Assembly: GCA_021018995.1 (NCBI GenBank)
Contig: CM037598.1
Span: 71,876,671 to 71,940,670, forward strand
Direction: 5' to 3'
Source of the DNA: Chloranthus sessilifolius
Taxonomy: Eukaryota > Streptophyta > Magnoliopsida > Chloranthales > Chloranthaceae
Length of the DNA: 64,000 nt
The position numbers were made by a program, and so were the translations under genes. The notes under the pieces were generated by a model. It made no database searches. It was not told where the DNA came from and saw only the letters and a list, made by a program, of their open reading frames with translations. Shown here in pieces: positions 25,083 through 36,396 of the stretch; within the stretch, counting starts at the first letter, position 1, and each line of letters opens with the position of its first letter.

Positions 25083-26482
25083 ATATCTTCTAAAGGAAGA
25101 GGTCAACCCAGGGGCGGTCATGAAAGGAACTTGCGAAGTAGAGACGGTTTTGTCTCGACTTCGAATAGAGTACTGTTGGGGAATAAAGAGGCCCCCGAAA
25201 GTAGTGGTCAAGAGAACAGAGACCAAGTAGAGAATCAAGATAAGAATCGTCAAGATGGGGATCAGCGAGAACAGGAAAGGGTTAAAGAAAGAAACAAGGA
25301 GAGAGAGAAGAGCGTCAGAGGATGATGCACACTATGGAAACCATGGTAAACGACATGGCTCAGCAGGCAGCGTCCTTGACAGCTCATAATGCTAATGACC
25401 AGCATCAACCACCTACACTTCCAGTAGGTCCTACACTGGCATTGCTATCTGCTTTCACAGAGTTTAGAAGGATGCGTCTTCCGAGCTTTTCAGGGCAAGC
25501 GGAGCCAATGGATGCAAAAAATTGACTGAGTGAAATGGAAAAAGTGTTTAGCGTGTTTACGTGCACGGAGGAAGAAAGTGTCCATTGGGCAACGTATATG
25601 CTAGATGGGGAGGCAGGCCCATGGTGGAAGTCCGTGTCTAGGACTAGGGCTCAGGAAACCCCAGGATTGCCATGGACATGGGGGGAGTTTGTGGACGAAT
25701 TTAACAAACAGTACTTCCCTAAAGTAGTACGCAATCAAATGGAAGTTAAGTTTCTTAGCTCGAGTAGGAAAGGATGTCAGTGAGGGAGTATGGAGTAGAG
25801 TTCATGAGACTTGCTCGTTTTGCTCCTGACTTTGTCGTGACAAACTTGATGAAAGCTAAGAGATTACAACGCGACTTGAGGCCAGATGTCAGGGGAAGAG
25901 TAGCGGCATTTGAATTAAAGACCTATGGAGAGGTCATAAGTAAGGCCTTGGTTATAGAAGAAGATAATGAAGATCGGTACCGAAGGAAAGATCAACAAGA
26001 GAGAGGAAGAACAGATCAAAGTAAAGTGGGAAACTACGAGCCGATGAACAAAAAGTTGCGATTCTTAGCACCCATTCAGAGGCAACCATTCCAAACCGGT
26101 TATATCAGACCGGCGCAGCAGACAAATTATCAGAGATTACCTGCGCTTGTGTCGGGGAGGCTGATCAGATATGAGAACCCTACTACTACCACTGGAGTAT
26201 CAGCTACCCAGGGTTTCTCACGGGTAGCATCTGCTACTACGGTTGAGACTTGTGTCAAGTGTGGCAAGTCTCATGAAATAGCGGAGTGTAGAAGGGGTAC
26301 TCGGGGTTGCTACAAGTGTGGAAAGATGGACCACATAATTTGAGATTTCCCTGAGATGAGTAAAGAAAGAACGGCTTCTGCTTCCATGCCAAGACCGATA
26401 CAAACACGGAAGCCAGTCATACAAGGAAGTGCTTATGCTGTTACTACCCAAGAAGCACAGAATACCAACGACATTATCCAAG
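25083..26482 (+). pseudogene. Chromovirus gag remnant
   Basis: The N-terminus reads SSKGRGQPRGG; the expected ATG at 25083 is ATA, so the original start is probably lost (an in-frame ATG exists at 25053). The capsid part (25535-26000) has the gag pattern WATYMLDGEAGPWWKSV and WGEFVDEFNKQYFP. Two zinc knuckles close it: CVKCGKSHEIAEC at about 26255 is intact, whereas the second (CYKCGKMDHI) is cut by TGA at 26342 and lacks its last Cys. Further damage includes a stop near 25523 and a frameshift near 25775. Gag forms the particle and binds RNA in the live family. Confidence 0.88.
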
Positions 26483-26635
26483 GTGAGATTTTCTTTTAAA
26501 ATTTAAGAATTTCAATTTCTTAAAGTTTTAGATAGAGAAGGTGCATCTATGTTGGAGGTAGTATAGATTTATCACTGTGAGTTGAATTTTGATGTATAAG
26601 TATGTTATGTATATATAAATATGTATGCTTTATAG
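26483..26635 (+). other. Candidate intron at the gag-protease junction
   Basis: The coding frame runs ...AQNTNDIIQ up to CAAG|GTGAGA, and resumes at TTTATAG|GTACTT as GTLEVYGKGSDLAYEARVLID, the expected entry into the protease. The 153 bp between are T-rich with in-frame stops and carry GT-AG ends in phase 1. It could instead be a small insertion. Reading the frame across with a precise excision is what makes an intron attractive. Confidence 0.5.
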
Positions 26636-27014
26636 GTACTTTAGAAGTATACGGCAAGGGGAGTGACTTAGCTTACGAAGCTAGAGTGTTGATAGACCCG
26701 GGGTCTACTCACTCATTTACTACTCCTTGAACTGCAAAGAAGATGAAGGTCAACCCAGAGACATTGGATTTTATCTTAGCGGTATCTATTCCGACTGGGG
26801 AATTGGTTGATATGGAGATGATTTGTAAATTAGTGATAGTAACCATCAGAGATGAGGACGTCTTTGAACTACCAACAAATTTAGTTCTGTCATGCAAGGA
26901 TTTGACGTGATCCTTGGCATGGATTGGTTGTCACATAATTGTGCAACAGTAGATTGTAAGAACAAGGTCGTCATCTTCAGACCTAATACAAGGAGATCGT
27001 TCTAATTTTGGGGA
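26636..27014 (+). pseudogene. Chromovirus protease remnant
   Basis: The aspartic protease core LIDPGSTHSF is followed at once by a TGA near 26729. The frame goes on through KKMKVNPETLDFILAVSI. A shift follows near 26888, and FDVILGMDWLSHNCATVDC marks the domain end. A further stop lies near 27004. The live enzyme would cut the gag-pol polyprotein. Confidence 0.82.
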
Positions 27015-28512
27015 ATGAGATCGATGTTTATGCCACTTGTGTCCGCAATTAGAGCCGAGCGCTTGATCAGAAAGGGGTGCAGTGGTTACTTGGCATTCTT
27101 GAAGGAAGATAAGGAAGGGAAGAACGTCATTTCAGAGATCGCAGTTTCATGTGAGTTTGAAGATGTATTTCTAGAAGAATTGTCAGGATTACCTCCTGAT
27201 AAAGAGGTAGAATTTGCTATCGACTTAGCACCTGAGACGGAGCCTGTTTCCAAAGCACCATATAGGATGGCTCCTGCTGAGTTGAAGGAGTTAAAAGAAC
27301 AATTGCAAGAGCTCATGGATAAGAGGTTTGTAAGACCTAGTGTATCTCCTTTGGGAGCATCGGTCCTGTTTGTAAAGAAAAAAGATGGGTCGATGCGATT
27401 ATATATTAATTATCGCCAGTTAAACAAGCTAACCATCAAGAATCGATATCCATTGCCTAGGATTGACGATTTATTTGATCAGCTGCAAGGAGTGAGATAC
27501 TTTTCTAAGATCGATCTAAGATCTGGATACCATCAACTGAGAGTTAAGGCAGAGGATATCCAGAAGACAACATTCAGAACACGATACAGACACTATGAGT
27601 TCTTAGTGATGTCGTTTGATTTGATGAATGCATCGGCGTCATTTATGGATTTGATGAATCGGGTATTTAAACCACACCTAGAAACTTACGTCATAGTATT
27701 TGTCGAGAACATCCTGATATATTTCAAGTCAAAGAAGGAACACGAAGAACATTTGAGAGTTGCTCTACGTGAATACCAACTATATGCCAAACTCAGTAAG
27801 TGCGAGTTTTGGTTGGAGAAAGTTAGCTTTTTGAGACATGTCTCAAAGGCTGGTGTCACAATAGATCCGGCTAAGATTGAAGCAATGGTGAAATGGGAAC
27901 AACCAAAAATGGTAACAGATGTCCGCAGTTTCCTTGGTCTAGCTGGCTACTATCGACGTTTTGTAGAGAGATTTTCTAAAATATCGGGACCACTTACGAG
28001 ACTCATGAGGAAAGATGCGAGATACAAATGGAGTGAAGCGTGCGAAAAGAGTTTTCATGAACTCAAGAAAGAGACTCACTTCAGCTCCAGTGCTAGCAAT
28101 TCCTTCAGGTAGTGGAGGATTTATGGTATATAGTGATGCTTCACATAATGGTTTGGGTTGCGTGCTCAACCAACACAAGAAGGTGATTGCTTACGGGTCG
28201 AGATAGCTGAAAGATCACGAGAAGAACTATCCAACACATGACCTGGAACTAGCAGCGGTCATATTTACGTTAATAATTTGGAGACATTATTTGTACGGTG
28301 AGACCTTTGAGATCTTCACCGAACATAAGAGCCTCAGGTACCTATTTACACAGAAAGAATTAAATATGAGGCAATGCAGATGGATGGACTTTCTCAATGA
28401 CTATGATTGCTCCATACAATACCACCCAGGCAAGGCTAATGTCGTAGTCGATTCCTTGAGTCGTAAGGATTTGGCTCAGTTAGCTAATCTGATCATGGGG
28501 ATGCACAGATGA
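27015..28512 (+). pseudogene. Chromovirus reverse transcriptase and RNase H remnant
   Basis: The RT reads from [20 protein letters not shown] through [19 protein letters not shown] to [20 protein letters not shown]. The first catalytic Asp position has Asn (LYINYR). The YxDD box is FVENILIY, so both catalytic Asp are lost. A frameshift near 28065 separates RNase H ([49 protein letters not shown]), where one active-site Asp is Glu. A TAG interrupts at 28204. This copy cannot supply its own polymerase. Confidence 0.9.
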
Positions 28513-30033
28513 AAGTTGTTTGAAGATCTTTCATTGTATGACGCAAATATCGAAGTGCAAGCTACAAGAACTTTCTTGGCCAACATAATAGTGAGACCGA
28601 TCTTTGAGCATATTCACGAGCTACAGATGAAAGACTCGGAGTAAACTAAAATTCGACAAGATGTGATTGAGGGCATCAAACTAGAATTCTCAATGAAAGC
28701 AGATGGTTCCTTACTATTTAAGGGGCGCCTTTGTATTCCTATTGATGACGATCTGTGGCAAACCATTCTTGATGAGGCTCATAAGTCGAAATATGCAATC
28801 CACCCCGATAGTACCAAAATGTATCAAGACTTGAGGAAGAGTTGCTGGTGGAGAGGTCTGAAGCAAGATGTAGCCAAGTACGTGTCACGGTGTTTGACAT
28901 ATTAGCAGGTGAAAGTAGATCATAAACACCCTACTAGATTATTGCAGCCTCTACCCATACCAGAGTGGAAGTGGGAATCAATCTCCATGGATTTTATTAT
29001 TGGGTTACCACGTATAGAGAAAAGGTACAATGCGATTTGGGTGGTCGTAAATCGATTAATCAAGTCAGCACACTTCTTGCCCTACAACACGATGTACACA
29101 GCAGGAAGACTCACGGAGTTATATATGAAGGAGATAGTACGATTGCACGGAATTCCTAGTAGCATTGTCTCTGATTGTGACCCATTATATACTTTAAAAT
29201 TTTGGAAGTAGTTTCAATAAGGCATGGGTACGCGATTGGATTTTAGTTCAGCGTTCCATCCACAGACCGATGGGCAAACAAAGCGGATAAACCAAGTGAC
29301 AGAAGACATGCTCAGAGCGTATATGCTTGAATTACAAGGATCATGGGATCAACACCTACCATTGATCAAATTTGCATACAATAATAGCTTCCAAGCGAGC
29401 ATTGGAATGACACCTTATGAAGCTCTCTATGGGAGGCGATGTAGATCGCCTATCAATTGGGAAGGGACCAGTAAAAAGTTTGTTTTGGGGCCAGAGTTAC
29501 TTGAAGATAACGCTATCATTGTTCGGGTGATCAGATAAAGACTTAGATCGGCTCAAAACAGACAAAAGAGCTATGCCGATATCAAAAGAACGAGTGTGGA
29601 CTATGTCGTTGGCGAGCATGTGTTTGTGAAGGTATCGCTCATGAAAGGCGTCATGAGATTTGGGAAGAGGGGCAAGTTGAGTCCCCTTTATCTTGGACCC
29701 TTTGAGGTTTTGGGTCGAGTAGGCGAGGTCTCTTATCACATTGAATTACCATCATTGTTTGATCGGGTACATAACGTGTTTCATGTATTCATGCTCAGAA
29801 AGTATGTGAATGATCCTATCCATATCTTGGGTGGTCAGCCACTTGAAATGCACGAAGATATGACCATGATAGAGGAAGCGACTCAGATATTAGATAGAAA
29901 AGAGCAAGTTTTACTCACGAAGGTAATTCTTTTAGTGCTTGTTAGATGGAAGAATCATCCGGCTGAAGAAGCTGCTTGGGAACGCGAGGCGGATGTGAGA
30001 GAGCAGTATCCAGACTTGTTTACAGAGAGCTGA
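28513..30033 (+). pseudogene. Chromovirus integrase remnant with chromodomain-like tail
   Basis: In order: the zinc-binding region (HPDSTKMYQDLRKSCWWRGL, then CLTY, where the second Cys of the CxxC is Tyr, followed by TAG), the core with SMDFIIGLP and IVSDCDP, and the third catalytic position in HPQTDGQTKRINQ, where Lys replaces Glu. Stops and shifts lie near 28904, 29211 and 29538. The C-terminal part (29596-30033) holds GKLSPLYLGPFEVLGRVGEV and a chromodomain-like end LVRWKNHPAEEAAWEREADV. In the live family that tail directs insertion toward certain chromatin. Confidence 0.88.
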
Positions 30034-30339
30034 GAGAAAAATTGTACCATTGCATGTATTGTTGGAAGTTTGACTCGCCTATGTAAGCGAAGATTCGCCC
30101 ACCTATGTCAACTTAAACAGGAAATGAACACGAAAAATATTGGTTCTAAAAGGACTTTTGTGAAAATAAAAAAGGTGTTTAAAATGCTAAGTAATTGCAT
30201 CATTAAATGGATGGCTAATATGTGATGAGAAGTAAAAGCAAGGTCAGTAAGTGGCCTTTGTAAAAGCCATAGAAAAACTGACAAAAAAAGACAAAAGCAA
30301 GTGAAGACAAATAAGGAGTAAATTTTGTTTGAATTTATG

Positions 30340-30606
30340 TCAAAACCGATTAATCGAATTGCAAATCAATTAATCGATTTTCGATTTCGATTAATCGAAA
30401 TCGTTCGATTGAACAACTGGCACACACCAGTGAGCTAGGAAACCTGAAAATATAAATGGCAGTAAAATTTGATTAATCGATGTAAATTCGATTAATCGAT
30501 TTTGAAAATCGACTAATCGATTTTTGAAATCGATCAGTCAATTTCGAGCAACTGAATTTAAGTGATAAAAACCGATCAATCGATTTTGAAATCGATTAAT
30601 CAATTT
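30340..30606. repeat. Palindrome-rich array between pol and the extra ORF
   Basis: About ten copies of ATTAATCGATTTT or TCGATTAATCGA variants, the same motif family as in the LTRs but in the internal region of the element. Confidence 0.88.
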
Positions 30607-30859
30607 TTGCCTATAAGTAACAGTTTTGGGAAATTTCTTCCCATTTTGAATTTCAAACTCATATTCTCTTTTGAGCGCCCATTTTCTTCTTCCTTTGGCT
30701 ACCAAAACTACGAGGATTTGGGGGCATTGAGGGATCGAGTTCGAATCAACTCACACCCATTCGGATCAAACGTGAATTGTAAGCCCTAACTGTTTCAAAT
30801 TCCTTTCATTTTGAGTCATTCCATCCCTAGGTTTTGAAATTTTTCGCTTTAAACCTAGA

Positions 30860-32327
30860 ATGCCACCTAAGACTCGGCTAGCTTCGAAGCAAGCAGCTTC
30901 CAAGTTGCCCGTACGACTTAAGAACACCGTGCCACCACCACCTTCACCTTCACCATCATCATCATCATCATATTTGACGGACGCGTTGTCACGTGAATCG
31001 TCACCGCCACCACCTCAGCCCGCCCATTTACCCCAACCTAATGAGTGGTGGGCTGCAAAAGATTTTGAAAATGAATACATCATTGATGAGGCTTTGTTTA
31101 CGGACCCCGAGGTTGAGGGCGAAACAAAATGGGCCCGACAATACCTCGTTAATGCGGGTCTCAGTAACATTTTGAAACCATTGCACTGTTATTACTATCC
31201 TAGGCTCGTTAGGTTATTTTACCAAAACCTGAAAGCGGGTCGAGTGACTGACATCGTTACGACCGAGATCGACGGTCATAACTACCTTTTTACCTTACGC
31301 CACATTCATGAATCCTTAGAGTATTTTCTGGCGTATGTACGCGAGACCAATCTTTTACCCCCTTTTTCACAACCCATAAGTTTCGAGGAAATAAGAACTA
31401 AGATGACAAAGGGGAACAAGGGATCCAAAAAATCCATACGGAGGGTTGACTTACCCCCTCATTTGTGGATGCTTGATTTTATAATCAAGTGCAACCTTTA
31501 TCCCATGCGCCATGATATCGAGCGAGTAGAGTTGGTCCAACAGGCATTGTATGTGGTATACTGCGACTGTTGGTTCGACGCTACCAAATTAGTGATTAAG
31601 GGTATGATTTACATAAAAGGAAAAATGATAAAGGGTCCCTTAAGGCCGAAGGAGCGTATGTCTTATGCTCGACCTATTTCGAGCATGCTAGAGTGCTACT
31701 CTGCCGCCGCAGAGTACGTGATTTCTCCCACTGAGCCGAGGGCCACCAATCATGTGAAGCGTTATTCCATCGCTTCATGGAGCCACAGTTACAACCTTCT
31801 GAAGAAGGTGCTACCACCAGAGGAACCAACACCTGCCTAGGCTGGTGATGCCCCACCACCACGAGACCAACTAGCAATGGGAGCCTTTTTGTACCACCAC
31901 AGACCAAGCTGAGGAGCAACCTCGACCCAAGATACACGAGGAGTAGCCTATTGACCCTATGCAGCCAGAGGAGCATTCTTTAGTACCACCTCCTGCTCCT
32001 ACATAGTCCACTCCTACTCCTGTGCATTCTCACAGAAGACGAGCATCTCAGGCCCCTGAACCGAGCACTATTGATGATGTTCTCACCCTCATGGCTGAGA
32101 ATAACCGCCAGATGCTGGAGCACCACAGACGGATGGAGGAGAGCAACACTCGGATGGACCACTGCCTGAATTTTCATGAGGTGCTGCTCCATCAGACCAT
32201 GCAGTTCATGTATCCCAACGACTACCATCAGCGCATCACTGCGGTGCGGGCATGGGCTCTTGATGCATCAGGTTTTGGTATACATGAGCATGACGATGAG
32301 GATCAGGTCGAGGGCTGGACTGCGTGA
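30860..32327 (+). pseudogene. Extra ORF between chromovirus pol and 3' LTR
   Basis: Starts MPPKTRLASKQAASKLPVRL, then a Pro/Ser-rich spacer with an (ATC)n-coded Ser run, then a globular part (about residues 50-320) with KDFENEYIIDEALFTDPEV and YPRLVRLFYQNLKAGRVTDI. It is open for 326 codons to a TAG at 31838. The end is then broken, but a related frame (32022-32327) continues with QAPEPSTIDDVLTLMAENNR and a long amphipathic helix. The globular part resembles what databases call putative plant transposon protein domains; this is from memory and unverified. Sense orientation and position before the polypurine tract suggest it travels with the element. Function unknown. Confidence 0.65.
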
Positions 32328-32652
32328 TTGTTAGCTTTTGGTGTTTCTTTTTGAGTTATAATTACTTTGTGGGTTGTAACTATTTGACTCTTTATGTACT
32401 AAACTATGTGACATGGATGCCATTTCTTTTGGGTTGTAATTATTTTTGGGTGCAGGTAACCGATGTATAGAACGTTAATCCAATTTCAATCTTAGTTGTT
32501 TGCAATTCTATTTACTCATAATATCTGCAAATGTAGTTGGTCTTCATGCAGGATGTGCTGTGATTGATGTTGTATGGATCTTCATGTGTCTATGTGTGTG
32601 GGTATCCCAAGAGGGGAAGCCCTTGGGTATATTTTTGAGGATGAAAATTTCC

Positions 32653-32665
32653 AAGGTGGGGAGAA
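32653..32665 (+). other. Polypurine tract of the chromovirus
   Basis: AAGGTGGGGAGAA lies directly before the 3' LTR start TGTAACATC. Confidence 0.88.
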
Positions 32666-35078
32666 TGTAACATCTCCGAAATCTAGGCTTGAATAAGTGT
32701 CCTCAAAATGCGTGCCTGATTGGTTGTAAGTTGGACCAAGTGAAAGTCAACTCGATGGCTATGGTTCAATTAGGTTTGATGCGAATGTGCACGTGTGTGT
32801 AGTGTTAGACCTTGTTACAAGATCACATACACTTATCATGGGTGTATGCGTTTTACACCTAAGCATAAATTGGATTAATAGGGCTTAAATAACTTAAGAG
32901 AAGTTATTTCTCTTTGGTTTGGTAGGTGTGTAGAGATTTATGAAGAGAGAGCGAGAGTTTAGAGAGTAAGAGAGAGTAAATGCTAGAAGCTTTATGTGGA
33001 ATTGTGAATTGATGGAGCACGAGAATCATTAATCGCGACGGTATCGCGTGGGGATTTGTGGAATCGGAGCTAAGAACCCTAGACTTGAACCAAGCTATTG
33101 AATCAACCATAAGATTGATTTGAGGTGAAATTTCTTTAAATTATGATTTGTATGTTGTTGTGCATTGATTTATTGATTAAATGTTAATTAAAGAAGTAGA
33201 AAAGAATGAGAAATGGAAAAGAAAGAAAGTTGGAAGAAATGCCCGAAGATGACTGTGTTCCAGTCAAAATCGATTAATCGATTTTGAAAATCGATGAATC
33301 GATTTTGAACTGAAAGTAGATCTGGGCACTGATGCCCGAAACTGATTGATCGAAATTAATTCGATCAATCGATTTATGAATTTCGATTAATCAATTTGAA
33401 ATCGATTAATCATTTGTGCACTCACAGTGACTGGAAAATGAGGAGCCTGGGAAAACCGATTGATCGATTTATAAATCGATCAATCAATTTTGGATTTTCA
33501 ATTAATCAATTTAGGATTGATTAATCGATTTTGGGACAATCGATTAATCGATATTGGGATCGATTAATCAATTTTGGCAGTTTTTGCGGAAGTTTTGTTT
33601 TATGTATCATTATTGATGCTTTGTATATGTTATGATGTAAATTAGGTTGTGCAATTAAACGCGAGCATGGGAAGCAACTAAGGACCTTGACGCTTGGAAA
33701 TTCAAACACGTGAGGTAGGGAATATATTGAACATGTACATTAAATTACAATAGCATGTATGTAGAGATGTGGAAATGAATAAGCTATGCGTTAAGAGCAT
33801 AGAGATGCATATGTTTTCTTGAAAAGTAGTTAAGCACCTGAAATTTAAAGTGTGTGTGTGTGAACATTAAGGAAGTAAATATGCTATGAGTATGTGACAT
33901 CTCAAGGGGGGTGAATGTTATAAGGGCATCTAAGTGATGCATATATGTTGACGACATCCCAGGGATGCATGAAAATTCGTGAACATCTGAGTGATGTGAA
34001 GTGATTAAATGAAAATTGCTCAGGCCTAATATACTATAATTAGCACAATCACATGGTGAATAACTATATGTAGTTGCACATTGATTTAAAGTTTGGAGAA
34101 TACCCTACCGACACGGCGGTATACCCGTGACTGATTCGACAGGATATCCGTGACCGGTACGATAGCCAATCCGTACACCAGTATGACATCCCAAGGATGT
34201 ATGTGAGCTTAGTACCCCGTCGCCTATGAGGAAGGGACCTGGGTAATATTTACAGGAATGAAAAATGAATAGAAAATAGTCTGATTGGACAACGATGGTG
34301 GGTATTCCATCAAGGCTCGAGGCTATAGTGCATCGAGGATTATTTAAGTTATAGATTTAAGTTTTTAGACCGATCTTTGTCTTTTGTGAACAAATAAAAA
34401 ACAAGTAAACACATGTAGAGAAACAGATGCTTTCAGTTCATGTTTTTCAGTAACTTACACTATTTTTCTAGCTTTATTGATAAATCATGCTTCTAATGTC
34501 ATGGAATATATGTGAGTAAGATAGATCTATATGTTCACTATGTTGTTTCCCTATTGATCTATGATGTTGCTCACCCTTTAGACTATACGTCGCAGGTCCG
34601 GTGCTTACGGCTGCTACTGCCTCGGGATACGTTGATCCGGAGGATTCGGATTACGTGCCTAGGGAGGATTCAGAGCCCCCTCCTGAAGACTTCTTTTAAA
34701 GGACCCCTGCGTACTTTGATTTATTTTCGAGAGAGAAACTATGCGGCTTGGTATGTTCAGCCCTTCTTTTGGAGAAAATGTAATATAAGACGAGATATTC
34801 TTTTGGCGAACCATCCAGGGTGACTATGGTGATGTCATTGATGGTTCGGGTGGATTCTCTTGCTCATGCAGTGGCATGAGATCAGAACCATCTTTTGGGT
34901 TACGTGTTTTGACTCTACTCTATAGAACTGGAGATTTAGTTCGGTATCAGCTCTTATACTTTTAATTTACTTTATTGTTGCTTGGATATACCAATGTTCT
35001 GTGTAGGCTTTTGGGGCACGGCCTCGAGGGTCGTGTCAATGGCACGGGTTTCGGAGTGCCGAAATTTGGACTGTCACA
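32666..35078 (+). repeat. 3' LTR of the chromovirus
   Basis: 2413 bp from TGTAACATCTCC to GGACTGTCACA, followed by the duplication AATTT. It carries the same internal order as the 5' LTR, including TCGATTAATCGA palindromes at about 33266-33570, but only two 21-bp array units and no nested insertion. Confidence 0.93.
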
Positions 35079-35382
35079 AATTTACACTCATGTGACATCC
35101 AATCTCAGGATCGAGCATCAATCTCATGATTGGGCGTCAACCGTGGTGAGAAATGAACGGTAAAATCATGTAATTTTATTGTCATTTTACATGCGATTGA
35201 CTCCTTTGACCTCATGATTTTATATTTTATATTTAATTTTTTTTACAAAATAATTATGATCCTCGAGCCTCTTTTATCCATACATTTGATCATGTGATTG
35301 GGTGTCACGTGGTTGCAAATTAGTATGAGATCAGGTAAGTTAGTTGGTCCATGGTACTAGGCTACCTTTACCCTAGGAAAAA

Positions 35383-36396
35383 TTGAAGGATTATAAAAAA
35401 ATATTTTAAAAAACATATCTTAACCTATGCAAAAGTTTTACATGATATTTTTTTAGGGTTTTTTGCATTTACCCCACTAAGATATGTCTTATTTACAATG
35501 CGACCATTGCTTTTTGTATTTCCTTTACATAGTATCCCTTGGAGTGACGGATTGGTTACACAACTAATCATTGACTGCTCTGAATTAGACGATGTTGATC
35601 GTTTCTCAACACAATCTTCCAGCCAATGAATCTTGACATCAAAAGCTCCCATCAAGCAGTCAGATTTTGATCTCACATGATGATCATAGGTGTACATCAA
35701 GTGTAGTTCTTGGATCACTTTTCGATTTGTGTGCGATGTGAAACCAAAATCTGATCACATGATCATAGGTCCCTGATCTCAAGATCAATTAGGCCAAAGA
35801 TCATGGCGAAAAACAATCTTCATCAACTGATTCCAAACAATCAAAGTTAGTTTGTTGGAGAATTCATCATTATAGGGGTTAACATGTCACTAAATATGTT
35901 TCACAGATTTAGTGAAAAAAAACTCAGCACAACCTGTGGATGTGGCAAATTGTCGAACCCCCTAAATCTTGTGTTTGCGATTGCTTGTTTTTATTTATTT
36001 TGATTGACATAATTCTACAAGTTGATCTTTAGATGATGGGATGCCATGTTTACAATTATTGAGCTATTTTTAGGAGGAAAAGGAGTCTGCCTATATGTAC
36101 GTTTGAACACTTGCGAGTGGACAAGTGCTCAACTTTTGTTGCCACATGGCACATATCCCCTAGGATTCACCTCTTTTTATGGTTTTTCAAAAAAATAAAA
36201 TAAATAAAAATCATCGATAATATAATGGTGTTAAACCGAATAATAGATTGATGAAACATTTTATTGGTATTTTTTAGGCCATTGGCCACCGTTAGATCAA
36301 CGATGGATACTGCTTTTTCTTTTCTTTTGAGTACCATGTGGCGCTCGTCTACACCTAACAAAAACTAATAGAGACAGTGTTATACTGTCCAACCGT
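35383..36396. other. Intergenic stretch, no gene seen
   Basis: About 1 kb between the Mutator-type MITE and the Tat-type LTR. Several short stretches mention-worthy only as AT-rich sequence; no domain, inverted repeat or RNA gene was recognised. Confidence 0.6.

Larger units (their letters stand above)
19737..35078 (+). mobile_element. Full-length Ty3/gypsy chromovirus, Tekay/Del type, inactive
   Basis: LTRs begin TGTAACATC and end CTGTCACA; the target duplication AATTT is at 19732-19736 and 35079-35083. Order: 5' LTR, PBS, gag with zinc knuckles, protease, RT, RNase H, integrase, a chromodomain-like tail, an extra ORF, a polypurine tract, 3' LTR. The gene order, the initiator-Met PBS and the C-terminal LVRWKNHPAEEAAWE segment point to the Tekay/Del clade. 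The span is 15.3 kb, of which 2662 bp is a nested solo LTR with its duplication. The first 230 aligned bases of the two LTRs differ at 23 positions by my count, mostly transitions, so the insertion is old. Every coding region is broken. Confidence 0.93.
19671..35382. mobile_element. Mutator-type MITE split by a retrotransposon; 9-bp target duplications included
   Basis: TAGGAAAAA stands at 19671-19679 and again at 35374-35382, a perfect 9-bp duplication typical of Mutator-like elements. Just inside, GGGTAAAGGTAGCTTGGTAC at 19680 is mirrored by the reverse complement ending GCTACCTTTACCC at 35373. About 48 of 57 positions match along the two termini by eye. Without the inserted chromovirus (19737-35078 plus its duplication) the MITE is about 347 bp: 19680-19736 and 35084-35373. 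It has no coding capacity. Confidence 0.85.
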
